Assembly (NCBI RefSeq): GCF_017592825.1
Contig: NZ_JAGFMD010000001.1
Span: forward strand, 558,001 to 622,000
Reading direction: 5' to 3'
Length of the DNA: 64,000 nt
Origin: Roseivirga sp. E12
Lineage (GTDB): Bacteria > Bacteroidota > Bacteroidia > Cytophagales > Cyclobacteriaceae
Shown here one piece after another: positions 18,070 through 26,824 of the stretch. How positions within the stretch are numbered: position 1 is the first letter of the stretch; each line of letters opens with the position of its first letter. The translations under genes were made by a program, and so were the position numbers. Below the pieces are notes generated by a model. That model saw only the letters and a list, made by a program, of their open reading frames with translations. It did not search any database and had not been told where the DNA came from.

Positions 18070-19716
18070 ATGATAAATCTAGAATTTCCATTATCCAATA
18101 AGAATATTCTTGTTTCAATATTTGATTTAACAGACAAGCTAGTTTATTCTCAAAGAGGGCAGGGAGTAGCCGACATAGAACCAGGAGCTTACTGTGTGTC
18201 GTTTACAATGGGGAAACATACATTCTCAAAAGATCTAGACCTATCGGATTGGGAAGGAGCCCTTCGGTACGCTCAGACAGAAACGCTAGAGGAAAAACTA
18301 TATTCAAAAAATGCTTTTCTGCTGAATAGTTTTTCGAATGAAATTGAGAACGAGTGCTCTCTCCGATTAATGCTTCAGGCACAAGTCGATCAGAGTTCTG
18401 GGTCTAAAGAAATCAGCCTGGAATTAGCTTCAGAGGACAATGTAAGCCTAGAGTTCCCACTGGATCAAAGTCAAGTTATTGATCTTAATATCAAATCGGG
18501 AGACTACAAACTCAACATTATAAATGAGAACAGCTACTATCCCATAGGGATAAAGAATGGTGAAACACGTATTGTTTACATTGATCTTGATCAGCAAGAT
18601 CTTTCATATGAGTATCATCAGACCATTTGCAAGAATGATTCGAGCCTTCAAATCGTGGATATTTTAGAGTCTATTGAAGTAACGGCTGCTTCATTAGATG
18701 TGAAAAAGTTTTCCCAGAAAATATATCTGGATACGCTTAACAATGACCATAATCTATTCCGCCTTATTCTCTCACTCGTAAAGTCGCAAAAAGGTTTGTT
18801 GTCTGAGGATATACTTTGGGAAAAACTCAATAGCATCTCAAAAAGAGTCAAAGAGAGTATTGATTACAAGATATTTCTTTTATGGCTATATAAGGTAGCT
18901 AAAGTCGGCCAAATCCCCCCTTTACTAAAGGAGATACATCCAATTGGTTTTGAGTTTAGTGCTAGTTGGCGTTTTTTAAGAGATATTTCATTGATTAGTC
19001 CTGCTTCAATTGGAGTGGGAGTCTTTAAAAGAAGATATTTTGACTTTGATGCTAACATAAAGATTTCAAAGAAACTTCCACAAAAGGAGTTGTCCAATGT
19101 TAGGAGTATAGAGGAGGTTGAAAAAAATATTCAATCTTTTCTTTCAAACCTGTTCATTATAAGTAACTCTAACAATTTTGACAGTCTAATATTTGGACAT
19201 CCACATGACTTGGCTGAACAAATAATATCCTACTTCCTCAACCTCCCCTTAAGTATTTTTATCGATATCCTTAATGAACTTTTCTACGACAAACAAAGAG
19301 AGGTGGTAAGCCCATTGGCTTCTGAGATCTTGGGATTTGAAGAAGCAGAAATAATTGATTTCAACTATCAGGTTGCTCGCCTTAAACCAGATACAGAATG
19401 GAAAACTGACTATGGTTTTTTTACTAACCTCGAATTGGTTCAAGCTATTGGAAAAGATGATTTGATTAAAACAATGCGTTTGTTTTGGAAATACTACGAA
19501 GATGACATTAAGGTAGAAGCCCTCGTGGAGAATTTTAACATATCGCTCTTTGAGTTAAACTACGAACTCGTTGCCTTAAATGATCGGGTTAAGACCCGAG
19601 AAGAGCTTAATGTATCTGCTTCTGCTTTGCAAAAAACGTATTTACCGAGAATAAAAGAGATGGCTAGAGTCAACTTGGATTTACTGTTTGACCCCATTAA
19701 TGATACTGAGAAATGA
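18070..19716 (+). CDS. Unrecognised two-part protein (beta N-half, helical C-half) of the caspase operon
   Basis: A 548-residue protein without signal peptide or membrane helices. Residues 1-70 look like a small beta-sandwich (VSIFDLTDKLVYS..., EPGAYCVSFTMGKHTF), and residues 110-195 like a second one (SLELASEDNVSLEFPL, SGDYKLNIIN). From about 200 onward it is alpha-helical, with long amphipathic stretches. I recognise no family. Spacing of 5 bp after the caspase gene and a 4-bp overlap (ATGA) with the next gene place it firmly in the operon. It may be a caspase substrate, adaptor or effector; that is inference only. Confidence 0.6.
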   Translation: MINLEFPLSNKNILVSIFDLTDKLVYSQRGQGVADIEPGAYCVSFTMGKHTFSKDLDLSDWEGALRYAQTETLEEKLYSKNAFLLNSFSNEIENECSLRLMLQAQVDQSSGSKEISLELASEDNVSLEFPLDQSQVIDLNIKSGDYKLNIINENSYYPIGIKNGETRIVYIDLDQQDLSYEYHQTICKNDSSLQIVDILESIEVTAASLDVKKFSQKIYLDTLNNDHNLFRLILSLVKSQKGLLSEDILWEKLNSISKRVKESIDYKIFLLWLYKVAKVGQIPPLLKEIHPIGFEFSASWRFLRDISLISPASIGVGVFKRRYFDFDANIKISKKLPQKELSNVRSIEEVEKNIQSFLSNLFIISNSNNFDSLIFGHPHDLAEQIISYFLNLPLSIFIDILNELFYDKQREVVSPLASEILGFEEAEIIDFNYQVARLKPDTEWKTDYGFFTNLELVQAIGKDDLIKTMRLFWKYYEDDIKVEALVENFNISLFELNYELVALNDRVKTREELNVSASALQKTYLPRIKEMARVNLDLLFDPINDTEK

Positions 19717-21971
19717 TTGATACTATAAAGGGAGTTTCGCTTGGGCGTCTTGAACCACAAGATATAGATGAAATTATAGCAGACTTAAGGTTCACTGAAA
19801 AAGGAGGCAAGGTCATTTTTGTGGTGGATGCTGCTGACATAACAGACTTTTGTTATCCTTTGGGACTAGACTCCCTGAATTCTACAGACAAGAAGGCCCA
19901 CCAGTCTTTGATGTACCAGCAAATCGCACTTAATGATTTGTTTTTTAGGTGGCCCGACTGTTTTATCCCTGTAATTATAGATGAATACTACAGTGAGTTA
20001 TGGGAATTGAAGAAGGAAATCGTATCGCGTCTAGATAAAAAACAAGAGATATTAAACTACATCGAAGAGATTACTTCAGGGATCAATGTGAAAACAGATA
20101 TTCAACAATTGATAAATGATGATTACCCCAGGTTGGCATCATTTAAAATTGGTCTAATGAATAAAGGCTACAATGCTCTTTACAGGTTAGCTACACAATC
20201 CAATATTCAATTTGAACAAATGGATTCGACAGATGTAACAGAAAGCATCAAGCGATTAAGGACAGATAAAGACTGGGTCAAGAACTTAGATAAACTTGTA
20301 TTAGATGTTTATAAGCAATTTGATAAAGTCGCAAAGTCAAAAGAAAAACGATTTGCCACAATCCGCGACTCTAATGCCATTGTTATTACCCAAGCTTTGA
20401 ACAACCTTGGTTTTGAGAAACTAAGATTCTGCTATTTGTCCACTCAAAGAAAATCAGAGCGTCTGTTTAACAAAAGTTATGTTTTGAGCAAAAGCTGCAA
20501 TTACAGATCCGCCAATCATCTTTTTGCCTTGACCTTAAGTATAAAGCAGCTAGGAAAGAAAATAGCAATTGATCAAACTATAGATAGCCTTGAGTCACTC
20601 AAAAGGACACTTTCGGAGAATGGTTATGCTTATAACGATTATTTTTTGCCAAAAGATATCAGAGCCATAATTGACAAATATCTAGTAGACTATGAGAACT
20701 GGGGGGTTCTAGCAGGAGACGATTTAAATGAATTTCAGGCAGCTTATAATCAAATGCTGGGCTTGAGGTTTTTTGGAAATGACACTAAAGCGCTGACGTC
20801 CAGGCTAATTGAGTTTTTTAAAGGAGCAAAAACAAAGCAAATCAAGAAAAGGGCACAACACGATCAGGGCGAGATCATGCATTTTTTAAGCCGCTATCAA
20901 GAAATTCTTGAATTTTTTTCTAAAGCAGAGATGTATCAAGAAGGTGGACTAGATCCTGTAGAAGGAAAAAATCAAATTCTGCCAATTTGTTTTCCAGATG
21001 ATCTTAGTAAGCAACCATTTCAAGACCTTTTAAATGCAATAGTCAAGGTGATTCTTGATGAGGGAAAAAATTGGAAGGATATAAAAGATGAGGTCATTTC
21101 GTACGTCAAGGAAGCTCGAAAAACAGACAGCAAAGGGAGAACTGTTTATCATGAGCCTCTTTTAATATATTCAATCTTAGCATTGATACTTGAGGCTGAT
21201 CCTACTGAATCTCAAGCACTTATGGATGACACATTGCGATACGTAAAACAGCAAAAAAACATCCTTGCTGACCTACCTAGGGAATATATGAAAAGGATGG
21301 ATTCATATGAAATTGAAATCGATTATGTTGCTTGTTGGGCTTATAGAAGGTTTGAAAATTACAAGCAAAGCATAGAAATAGCATCTAAGTATATGGTCAA
21401 TAGACCTAAGGACCCTCGTTTTTATCATGGCGCGTTTTTGAGCGCCTATTCTGTTTGGTATGAGTATCGAAAAGAAAAAAAGAGACCCAAGGGTTATAAA
21501 GGTCCCATTTATGAATGGGAAGAAGTTTTAGCATTGGCTAGAAATGCTTATACGAAGTATAAAAGACTTAAAGGTTATACTGAGATTGACCACTGTATAG
21601 AATCCCTGGAAAATTCCTTGGCATACTTATATGCATTTAAGGGAAAAAGTCAATATGATGAAGAGGCATTAGAACTTAATGAAAAAGGTAGAAAATACTT
21701 GCTTGACCTTAAAGTCAAAATTCCAAAAACAGAATGGGCAAAATACCCTGAATACCTGCACACAGAGTCGCTCCTTGAGCTGTCCGAAGCAAGATTTTAT
21801 AGCCGCATAGGTAACACTAAACAAACTGAGTTAAAAGCCAGAGAATCTCATAAAACAATATGCCGTGCAATTTCATCCTGCAAGCAGATGAGGCGTTTGA
21901 GCCTTCTGCGCAGATGTGAAAGACTGGAATCAAGAATATCAGAACAGTTTGGGCATCTACTCAGAACTTGA
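19713..21971 (+). CDS. Large protein with possible PIN-like N-terminus and helical-repeat C-terminus, caspase operon
   Basis: A 752-residue cytosolic protein. The N-terminal segment has a strand ending in acidic residues (VIFVVDAADITDF; D39, D42, D45). About 50 residues later comes a strand-helix with PVIIDEYYSELWELK (E95). This spacing recalls PIN-like nucleases, in which clustered Asp/Glu bind metal, but the remaining signature residues were not verified. Residues 130-400 are charged coiled or helical. From about 530 to 740, TPR-like helical pairs occur (ACWAYRRFENYKQSIEIASKYM, LENSLAYLYAFKG). It is the last gene of the operon and overlaps its neighbour by ATGA. It could be the nucleic-acid-targeting effector; unproven. 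Confidence 0.55.
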   Translation: MIDTIKGVSLGRLEPQDIDEIIADLRFTEKGGKVIFVVDAADITDFCYPLGLDSLNSTDKKAHQSLMYQQIALNDLFFRWPDCFIPVIIDEYYSELWELKKEIVSRLDKKQEILNYIEEITSGINVKTDIQQLINDDYPRLASFKIGLMNKGYNALYRLATQSNIQFEQMDSTDVTESIKRLRTDKDWVKNLDKLVLDVYKQFDKVAKSKEKRFATIRDSNAIVITQALNNLGFEKLRFCYLSTQRKSERLFNKSYVLSKSCNYRSANHLFALTLSIKQLGKKIAIDQTIDSLESLKRTLSENGYAYNDYFLPKDIRAIIDKYLVDYENWGVLAGDDLNEFQAAYNQMLGLRFFGNDTKALTSRLIEFFKGAKTKQIKKRAQHDQGEIMHFLSRYQEILEFFSKAEMYQEGGLDPVEGKNQILPICFPDDLSKQPFQDLLNAIVKVILDEGKNWKDIKDEVISYVKEARKTDSKGRTVYHEPLLIYSILALILEADPTESQALMDDTLRYVKQQKNILADLPREYMKRMDSYEIEIDYVACWAYRRFENYKQSIEIASKYMVNRPKDPRFYHGAFLSAYSVWYEYRKEKKRPKGYKGPIYEWEEVLALARNAYTKYKRLKGYTEIDHCIESLENSLAYLYAFKGKSQYDEEALELNEKGRKYLLDLKVKIPKTEWAKYPEYLHTESLLELSEARFYSRIGNTKQTELKARESHKTICRAISSCKQMRRLSLLRRCERLESRISEQFGHLLRT

Positions 21972-22441
21972 GATAAAATCTAGACAGAATAGAGGAAAAT
22001 AGAAAGAAGGGCGTTCGGATTAAGTGAGTCTTAAGAGCGGGATTGTAATACATTCTTGGGTCTCTTCCATACCTCTTTCTATCCTTGGTGCTTAAGCAAT
22101 TGATTTTAGCCATTTTCTATGCTTGATAGCATTCATTTGTTTTCTGTCATTTTAGGTACGGTGGTCTTGTTTGTGCTTCTATCGACCTGAAGAAATAAAG
22201 CACAAGGTTTAAGGTTTAAGGTTATTCTTGGGAGGCTTAGGGTGTTGGTTTGAAAGGTGTTGCTCCAAACGTCAACTGGATAAATTGTTATGTCTAACAC
22301 AAGCACTTGATAATCAGTAGTATATATATTATATTCATCAATTAGATATAGTATATATCATAAAAACCATACAAATCTTTTTGCCTGATAATTATTATTA
22401 AAACACTTAATTAAAAACAATAACCACCCAATTTTATCAAC
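21972..22441. other. 470-bp non-coding stretch
   Basis: No credible gene. A short direct repeat of GGTTTAA occurs at about 22206-22220, and the last 150 bp are very AT-rich (TATATATTATAT and similar), probably the promoter region of the membrane protein that follows. No convincing rho-independent terminator was found after the caspase operon. Confidence 0.5.
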
Positions 22442-23896
22442 ATGGAAAAGGATTCATTTAAGGATTGGTTCAATACAAAAACCAGTAGAACCAACAAACT
22501 CCTTATTCTTTTGGTAGGAGCTGTTTCCTTAGTTGCTACACTTATCACAGCCATTCTGAAGATTTCTAAGGCAACTGAGGATATACCAAAAGCCTGGAAT
22601 GATGATGTATTCGTCATTGTGAATTTTGTGCTCCATCTCTTAATTATTAGCGTGGTTCTACTTTGGGGAAAACCTAGAAGAATCACTCACAGTGTAATCG
22701 AGATTAACCAATTTAATAAGTCGAAGACTCTATCGTTTTTGAAAACTGATAGCAGCAAAGAATTGGATGAAAAATTTTCTAGGGCGAACAGCAATGTATT
22801 TATCTATTTCAAACATTGGCGCAAAATCTGGTTGTCTTGGTTAGGTCTATATTTTATCGTTCTAATTAGTCACCTGCTGCTTAAATCAGCGAACCCTAAA
22901 GTAGTTGAATTTACACAATACTTCTTTGGCGTACTCGAAAACTTATTCAACAACTCTGCCTCCTTGATGATAATCTACTGTTTTATTGTGCTATCTAAAC
23001 AAGCTAGAATAGGAGGGGATAAGAAACTGGAATATGACAATTTAGATAGGTGGCTCTATGGTTTGATTATACTAACAGTTATAGAAGTTGTTGTCAGGTT
23101 CATGTATTCTCCTGCAGTCAGTACAAATCAACAATATGTCCAAGATTATTTTAATAATAATGGAGCTCACTCCATTCTAAATTTATCCTTTGCAATCTTA
23201 AGCGGGATGATAGCTGCTGTGGCAATTGCTCAGTTAATCGGACGCTTCGACAGCAAGTTAATTAGTGCACCTCAGTGGATGCTGATTTGTCTTTATGGGT
23301 ATGCCGGTTTGCAAATGTTTATTAGAGACTTTCATACTGATAGTAGTGGCTACTTGATGCTGATAATTATTTATGCAGCACTACTTTTCAAATGCATTTT
23401 CTTACTCTTTACCTTTTGGCTAATAGAAACGAAAAGGCTTTTCTTTTACTTTCTTGCAGTTAACAGACTACAAAATCATATGAGTCTAGAATGGAAGAAT
23501 ATTAAAGAAACACTTATTAAAGAGGAAAGCTCAACGTCATTCGATTTAAACGGGCAATGGCAAATAATAGAGGAATATGAAGGAGGAAGAACCACTGGGC
23601 AAGTGACAATGAATCAAAGAGGTGACGAGTTGTCTGGTAATATAGAAATCAGTGATTGGATGGATATTCCAGGTGGGGAAGTCAATAAATTCGTAGTTAA
23701 GGAAGAGTTTACAGGAAAAGTGGCAGGTATAAATGTCTCACTGGAAGGCACGGATTATGAGTTGCTTCAAGGAGAAATAGATGATTATAAATTGGATAAA
23801 TGGGAAGGCAAACTTCTTAATAGTCATAACATCGTTGGAACGTCTAAAGATACGGCTGAAGTCGGTGGTAGTTTTGTGATGAAAAGACAACACTAA
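22442..23896 (+). CDS. Polytopic membrane protein with C-terminal lipocalin-like cytosolic domain
   Basis: A 484-residue protein with about eight transmembrane helices (first at residues 20-40 and 56-76) over the first 350 residues. The C-terminal 120 residues are soluble and beta-rich, beginning FDLNGQWQIIEEYEGG and ending GGSFVMKRQH. The NGxW opening and alternating strands resemble small lipocalin/calycin barrels. The family is not recognised. It lies 470 bp downstream of the caspase operon in the same direction; a functional link is possible, since membrane partners are common in suicide systems, but nothing in the sequence proves one. Confidence 0.5.
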   Translation: MEKDSFKDWFNTKTSRTNKLLILLVGAVSLVATLITAILKISKATEDIPKAWNDDVFVIVNFVLHLLIISVVLLWGKPRRITHSVIEINQFNKSKTLSFLKTDSSKELDEKFSRANSNVFIYFKHWRKIWLSWLGLYFIVLISHLLLKSANPKVVEFTQYFFGVLENLFNNSASLMIIYCFIVLSKQARIGGDKKLEYDNLDRWLYGLIILTVIEVVVRFMYSPAVSTNQQYVQDYFNNNGAHSILNLSFAILSGMIAAVAIAQLIGRFDSKLISAPQWMLICLYGYAGLQMFIRDFHTDSSGYLMLIIIYAALLFKCIFLLFTFWLIETKRLFFYFLAVNRLQNHMSLEWKNIKETLIKEESSTSFDLNGQWQIIEEYEGGRTTGQVTMNQRGDELSGNIEISDWMDIPGGEVNKFVVKEEFTGKVAGINVSLEGTDYELLQGEIDDYKLDKWEGKLLNSHNIVGTSKDTAEVGGSFVMKRQH

Positions 23897-23987
23897 TTAT
23901 GAGAAGAAAAAGGTAGGATTGAATTCGCTATATCCGTTATCTAATATCCTCAGTTTGATGGTCTGTCCAGATGAATATCCGAATTAA

Positions 23988-24054
23988 GTAGCCAGCCTGT
24001 AGGGCTAGGGGCGCACACCGCCTGATCGGACGGGCAGGTTATGTGACACGCCTG
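23988..24054. repeat. Dispersed intergenic repeat, copy 1
   Basis: Starts GTAGCCAGCCTGTAGGGCT and continues through CCTGATCGGACGGGCAGG and TTATGTGACA. It is nearly identical to 30958-31020, and the first part is similar to 37708-37731. All copies lie in non-coding DNA, as expected of a REP-like or decayed mobile repeat. Confidence 0.7.
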
Positions 24055-24222
24055 TCTGCCGATTGAATCCAGCGAAACATTGTGTAGCTGGAAATCAAAT
24101 GTAGGCATGGCTTTACTGGCGTATATGTGTGACATTTTTGGCTTGTGCGTGAGCTAGTGGGAATGGCAAATGTGTGTGGTATTCGTAGGCAATGAGGTGA
24201 GAGAAGAATAATCTAACGACAC

Positions 24223-24246
24223 AAAAAAAAGCCCCGTTAGGGGCTA
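24223..24246 (-). terminator. Rho-independent terminator of the propeller lipoprotein gene
   Basis: Stem AGCCCC / GGGGCT with loop GTTA. On - the stem is followed by a run of eight T (the A-run at 24223-24230). It lies 26 bp past the lipoprotein stop codon. Confidence 0.9.
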
Positions 24247-24271
24247 TTAGATTAAGATCACTTGTTCGTTT

Positions 24272-25507
24272 TTAATCAAGATCAAATTTCGCCAGTCTAT
24301 TCAATGGACTTTCTAAAAAGTATAACTCGTTGTTGTAAATGTCAATGCCCTGAGTGAAAGTCATAGTACTTAACTTTCTTACTAGTTCAGCTGGAGGATT
24401 GGCTTGAGATATGTCGAGTTTATAGATTGATCCTGCAGTACTATAATATAGAGTAGTCCCAGCTACATGCATTTCATCCGGGAAGAATAAATCAGATTTT
24501 AATGTGCTTACCTGAGGTGTTCCTTGACTTAGATCAATTTGGGTAATTTTCGCTGTTGAACTCTCTTCTGATATATACAATACATCTCCACCTAAAGTCA
24601 TATTTATCGGGCTTTCAAGTCCTGAGACACCTAGGTCCACTATAGAAAATGAGTTTGCAGTAAGATCAATACTGACTACATCAGTTTTACGTAAATCGGT
24701 TAAATATAAAACGTTATTGCGGGCGGCCATTCCGCCTATGGTAAGACCATCCAGCATGAATTCTACAGAAGGTGAGGCATCGGTAACATTTACTCTTGAA
24801 AGTTTTGTATCAATACCTGGTATTTGCGTGCGCTCAGTTATGTAAATATAGTCTCCATGTTTTACCACTTTCCATATGTTGCTTAATCCTGAAACGATAG
24901 TTGTAGCCTCCGATGGGTCATTTATGTCTAATTTCAGAACCTCTTCATCTGTTGATACATAGAGGTCATTCCCCTCTCTAAACATGGATGTCGCACTGGA
25001 AAAAGTATTCAAAAAGTCTACGTTCTCGTATTCTGTTGTTACTGTAAATTCGCTAGAAGGAGTGCTGCTTCCATTGATATAAACCTTGATATCATAAGTG
25101 CCGGGTAAGAAAGCCTTAAAATGGGCATCAAGGTTATTTCCTCTACTTGTCCATTCTTGAATACCTGTCGTTTGATCCAAATCCCAAAACCAATTAGAGA
25201 CACTAGATACATCAAAGTCCCAATCTAGGCCTGTAATGCTGCTACCCTGTGTCTCAATGGTCACTTTTAACCTTTGGCAACTCTCTGCCAGAGTTGCAGA
25301 AAGGCTTAATGAAGTTCCGGCATCAATAGTAATGTTTTGGCCTTCAGTACCTAGTATGTTGAGGCCAAAGGCACCTTCTGCAGGAAAAACAATACTTTCG
25401 ACACTACATTTTGTTTGTGGCTGTGGAGTTGGGTCTTCATCTTCAGATCCGCATGAAAAAATTATAAAGCAAAAAACTAATAAATAATACAGGTTGGTCT
25501 TTTTCAT
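24272..25507 (-). CDS. Lipoprotein with NHL/Vgb-like beta-propeller
   Basis: A 411-residue lipoprotein with a lipobox ending IIFSC, followed by an acidic DEDPTP linker. Residues 30-160 resemble an Ig/PKD-like domain. Residues 165-411 consist of repeated blades of about 40 residues of the type LDINDPSEATTIVSGLSNIW and VDLTANSFSIVDLG, ending LAKFDLD, as in streptogramin-lyase/NHL propellers. Predicted to be anchored to the outer membrane and exposed. Function unknown; binding or sensing is plausible. Monocistronic, with its own terminator, divergent from the phosphorelay operon. Confidence 0.65.
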   Translation of the reverse strand: MKKTNLYYLLVFCFIIFSCGSEDEDPTPQPQTKCSVESIVFPAEGAFGLNILGTEGQNITIDAGTSLSLSATLAESCQRLKVTIETQGSSITGLDWDFDVSSVSNWFWDLDQTTGIQEWTSRGNNLDAHFKAFLPGTYDIKVYINGSSTPSSEFTVTTEYENVDFLNTFSSATSMFREGNDLYVSTDEEVLKLDINDPSEATTIVSGLSNIWKVVKHGDYIYITERTQIPGIDTKLSRVNVTDASPSVEFMLDGLTIGGMAARNNVLYLTDLRKTDVVSIDLTANSFSIVDLGVSGLESPINMTLGGDVLYISEESSTAKITQIDLSQGTPQVSTLKSDLFFPDEMHVAGTTLYYSTAGSIYKLDISQANPPAELVRKLSTMTFTQGIDIYNNELYFLESPLNRLAKFDLD

Positions 25508-25717
25508 CTTTATTGAGATTTGGTTATTACATGTTTTGGTTCAATACCTTCACAATTATCAGGTATCTGAAAATGAGAGGCTAAGCTTGATTATCGTATG
25601 AAGTATTGATGATCAAATGGATGATCAAACGGTAGGTAATCAGGAAATTACCGTTGGATAGACTGTTCAGGGCAATCGGTCAAATTCAATTATATTTCGA
25701 CAAGTAATCATTAAGAT

Positions 25718-26074
25718 GTGTCCAGAAATATGCTCAATCTTGATCTAACCAACTTAGAAAGGATAACTCGAGGTAATCAATCATCCCTATTGAAGTACCT
25801 AAGGCAGTTTAAAGAGCTAATCCCTGAAAGGGTGAGTCAGCTGAGACAAATGATAAAGGAAAAGGATCGAAAAGGGATTAGACAGTGCTTGCATAAAATG
25901 AGTCCTCAACTTGAATTTTTTGGTGTTAATGATGCCGTTGTCCTTAAACATAGATTGGAGCTAGAGTATGACAGCTTCCCTCAAGAAGAAATGGAGGCTA
26001 TGCTGGAGCAACTTTTGGATAAAATAGACCAGTCTTATCTCGAGATTGATAAAGTCATTGCCAAACATGTTTAG
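25718..26074 (+). CDS. Histidine phosphotransfer (HPt) protein
   Basis: A 118-residue single HPt domain. The phospho-accepting histidine is H59 in IRQCLHKMSPQLEFFG, matching the HK-x2-P-x5-G helix seen in Bacteroidetes HPt proteins. The start at 25718 is GTG; an in-frame ATG at 25730 gives MLNLDL and is a good alternative. The LytTR regulator follows 3 bp after the stop, then the hybrid kinase, so this protein is the natural shuttle between the kinase receiver and the response regulator. Confidence 0.8.
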   Translation: MSRNMLNLDLTNLERITRGNQSSLLKYLRQFKELIPERVSQLRQMIKEKDRKGIRQCLHKMSPQLEFFGVNDAVVLKHRLELEYDSFPQEEMEAMLEQLLDKIDQSYLEIDKVIAKHV

Positions 26075-26077
26075 TAT

Positions 26078-26824
26078 ATGAGTTTTAAGATTAGCTGTTT
26101 AATAATTGATGATGATCCTTTTATCCAAGACCTGTTGAGTGATAAACTCAGTTTCTTTAACGAAATCGAAGTAATAGGTCAAGCACTGAATGGTCGTGAT
26201 GGTCTGAAGCAGATTGAAGATAAACGACCAGATTTGGTTTTTCTCGATGTGGAGATGACTGACATGACAGGCTTTGAGCTGCTATCGAGCATTCATGATA
26301 TCCACTTTAAAACTATTTTTATTACCTCTTATGGCCATTATGCAATTAAAGCCATTCGCTTTAATGCACTAGACTACCTTTTAAAACCTATTGACCTAGA
26401 AGAACTCAGAAATGCCATCAGGCGGTTTAAAGAACAAGGTGAAAAAGAGCCCTCTAATAAGGCACGTCATTTAGTGAACAACCTCAAGCGCAAGGCGGAA
26501 GATCAGCTATTGATACTAAAGGTGCAAGAAGGAGAGTTTTGCAAACCTTTGAAAGACATTATCTGTATTGAAGGGGATCGCAATTATTCAAGAATCAAAT
26601 TAGTAGGTGGTTCAGCTGAACTTGTGGCGAAAACACTTAGCTATTTTGAAGAATTGTTAGAAGATAAGGACTTCTTTAGAATACACAAGTCGACCGTTAT
26701 CAATCGCCTACACATATCAAAAGTAAAGAATGAATTCATTGTGCTATCCACCGGTGAGGAAATAGCGATCTCAAGGCGAAGAAAGTCAGATTTTATTGCA
26801 TGGTTTAATAAGGACGAAGTCTAA
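26078..26824 (+). CDS. LytTR-family response regulator
   Basis: A 248-residue protein with an N-terminal receiver (acid pocket D11-D13, phospho-acceptor D57 in VFLDVEMTD, KPID lysine) and a C-terminal LytTR DNA-binding domain from about residue 150 (ICIEGDRNYSRIKL, DKDFFRIHKSTVINRLHI, AISRRRK). LytTR proteins bind direct repeats upstream of target genes. The gene overlaps the kinase start by one base (TAATG). Confidence 0.92.
   Translation: MSFKISCLIIDDDPFIQDLLSDKLSFFNEIEVIGQALNGRDGLKQIEDKRPDLVFLDVEMTDMTGFELLSSIHDIHFKTIFITSYGHYAIKAIRFNALDYLLKPIDLEELRNAIRRFKEQGEKEPSNKARHLVNNLKRKAEDQLLILKVQEGEFCKPLKDIICIEGDRNYSRIKLVGGSAELVAKTLSYFEELLEDKDFFRIHKSTVINRLHISKVKNEFIVLSTGEEIAISRRRKSDFIAWFNKDEV

Larger units (their letters stand above)
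23897..24271. other. 375-bp intergenic region with a dispersed repeat copy and a terminator
   Basis: Holds copy 1 of the dispersed repeat at 23988-24054, a partial second block at about 24107-24180 that resembles the tail of copy 2 (TACTGGC then ATGTGTGACAT, and ATGTGTGTGGTAT), and the terminator at 24223-24246. A 61-codon frame on - crosses the repeat and is judged spurious. Confidence 0.6.

Noticed and set aside
23950-24135. 61-codon - strand frame in intergenic DNA
   Set aside because: It lies across dispersed-repeat copy 1, has no Bacteroidetes-like start region, and its composition follows the repeat. Treated as spurious.
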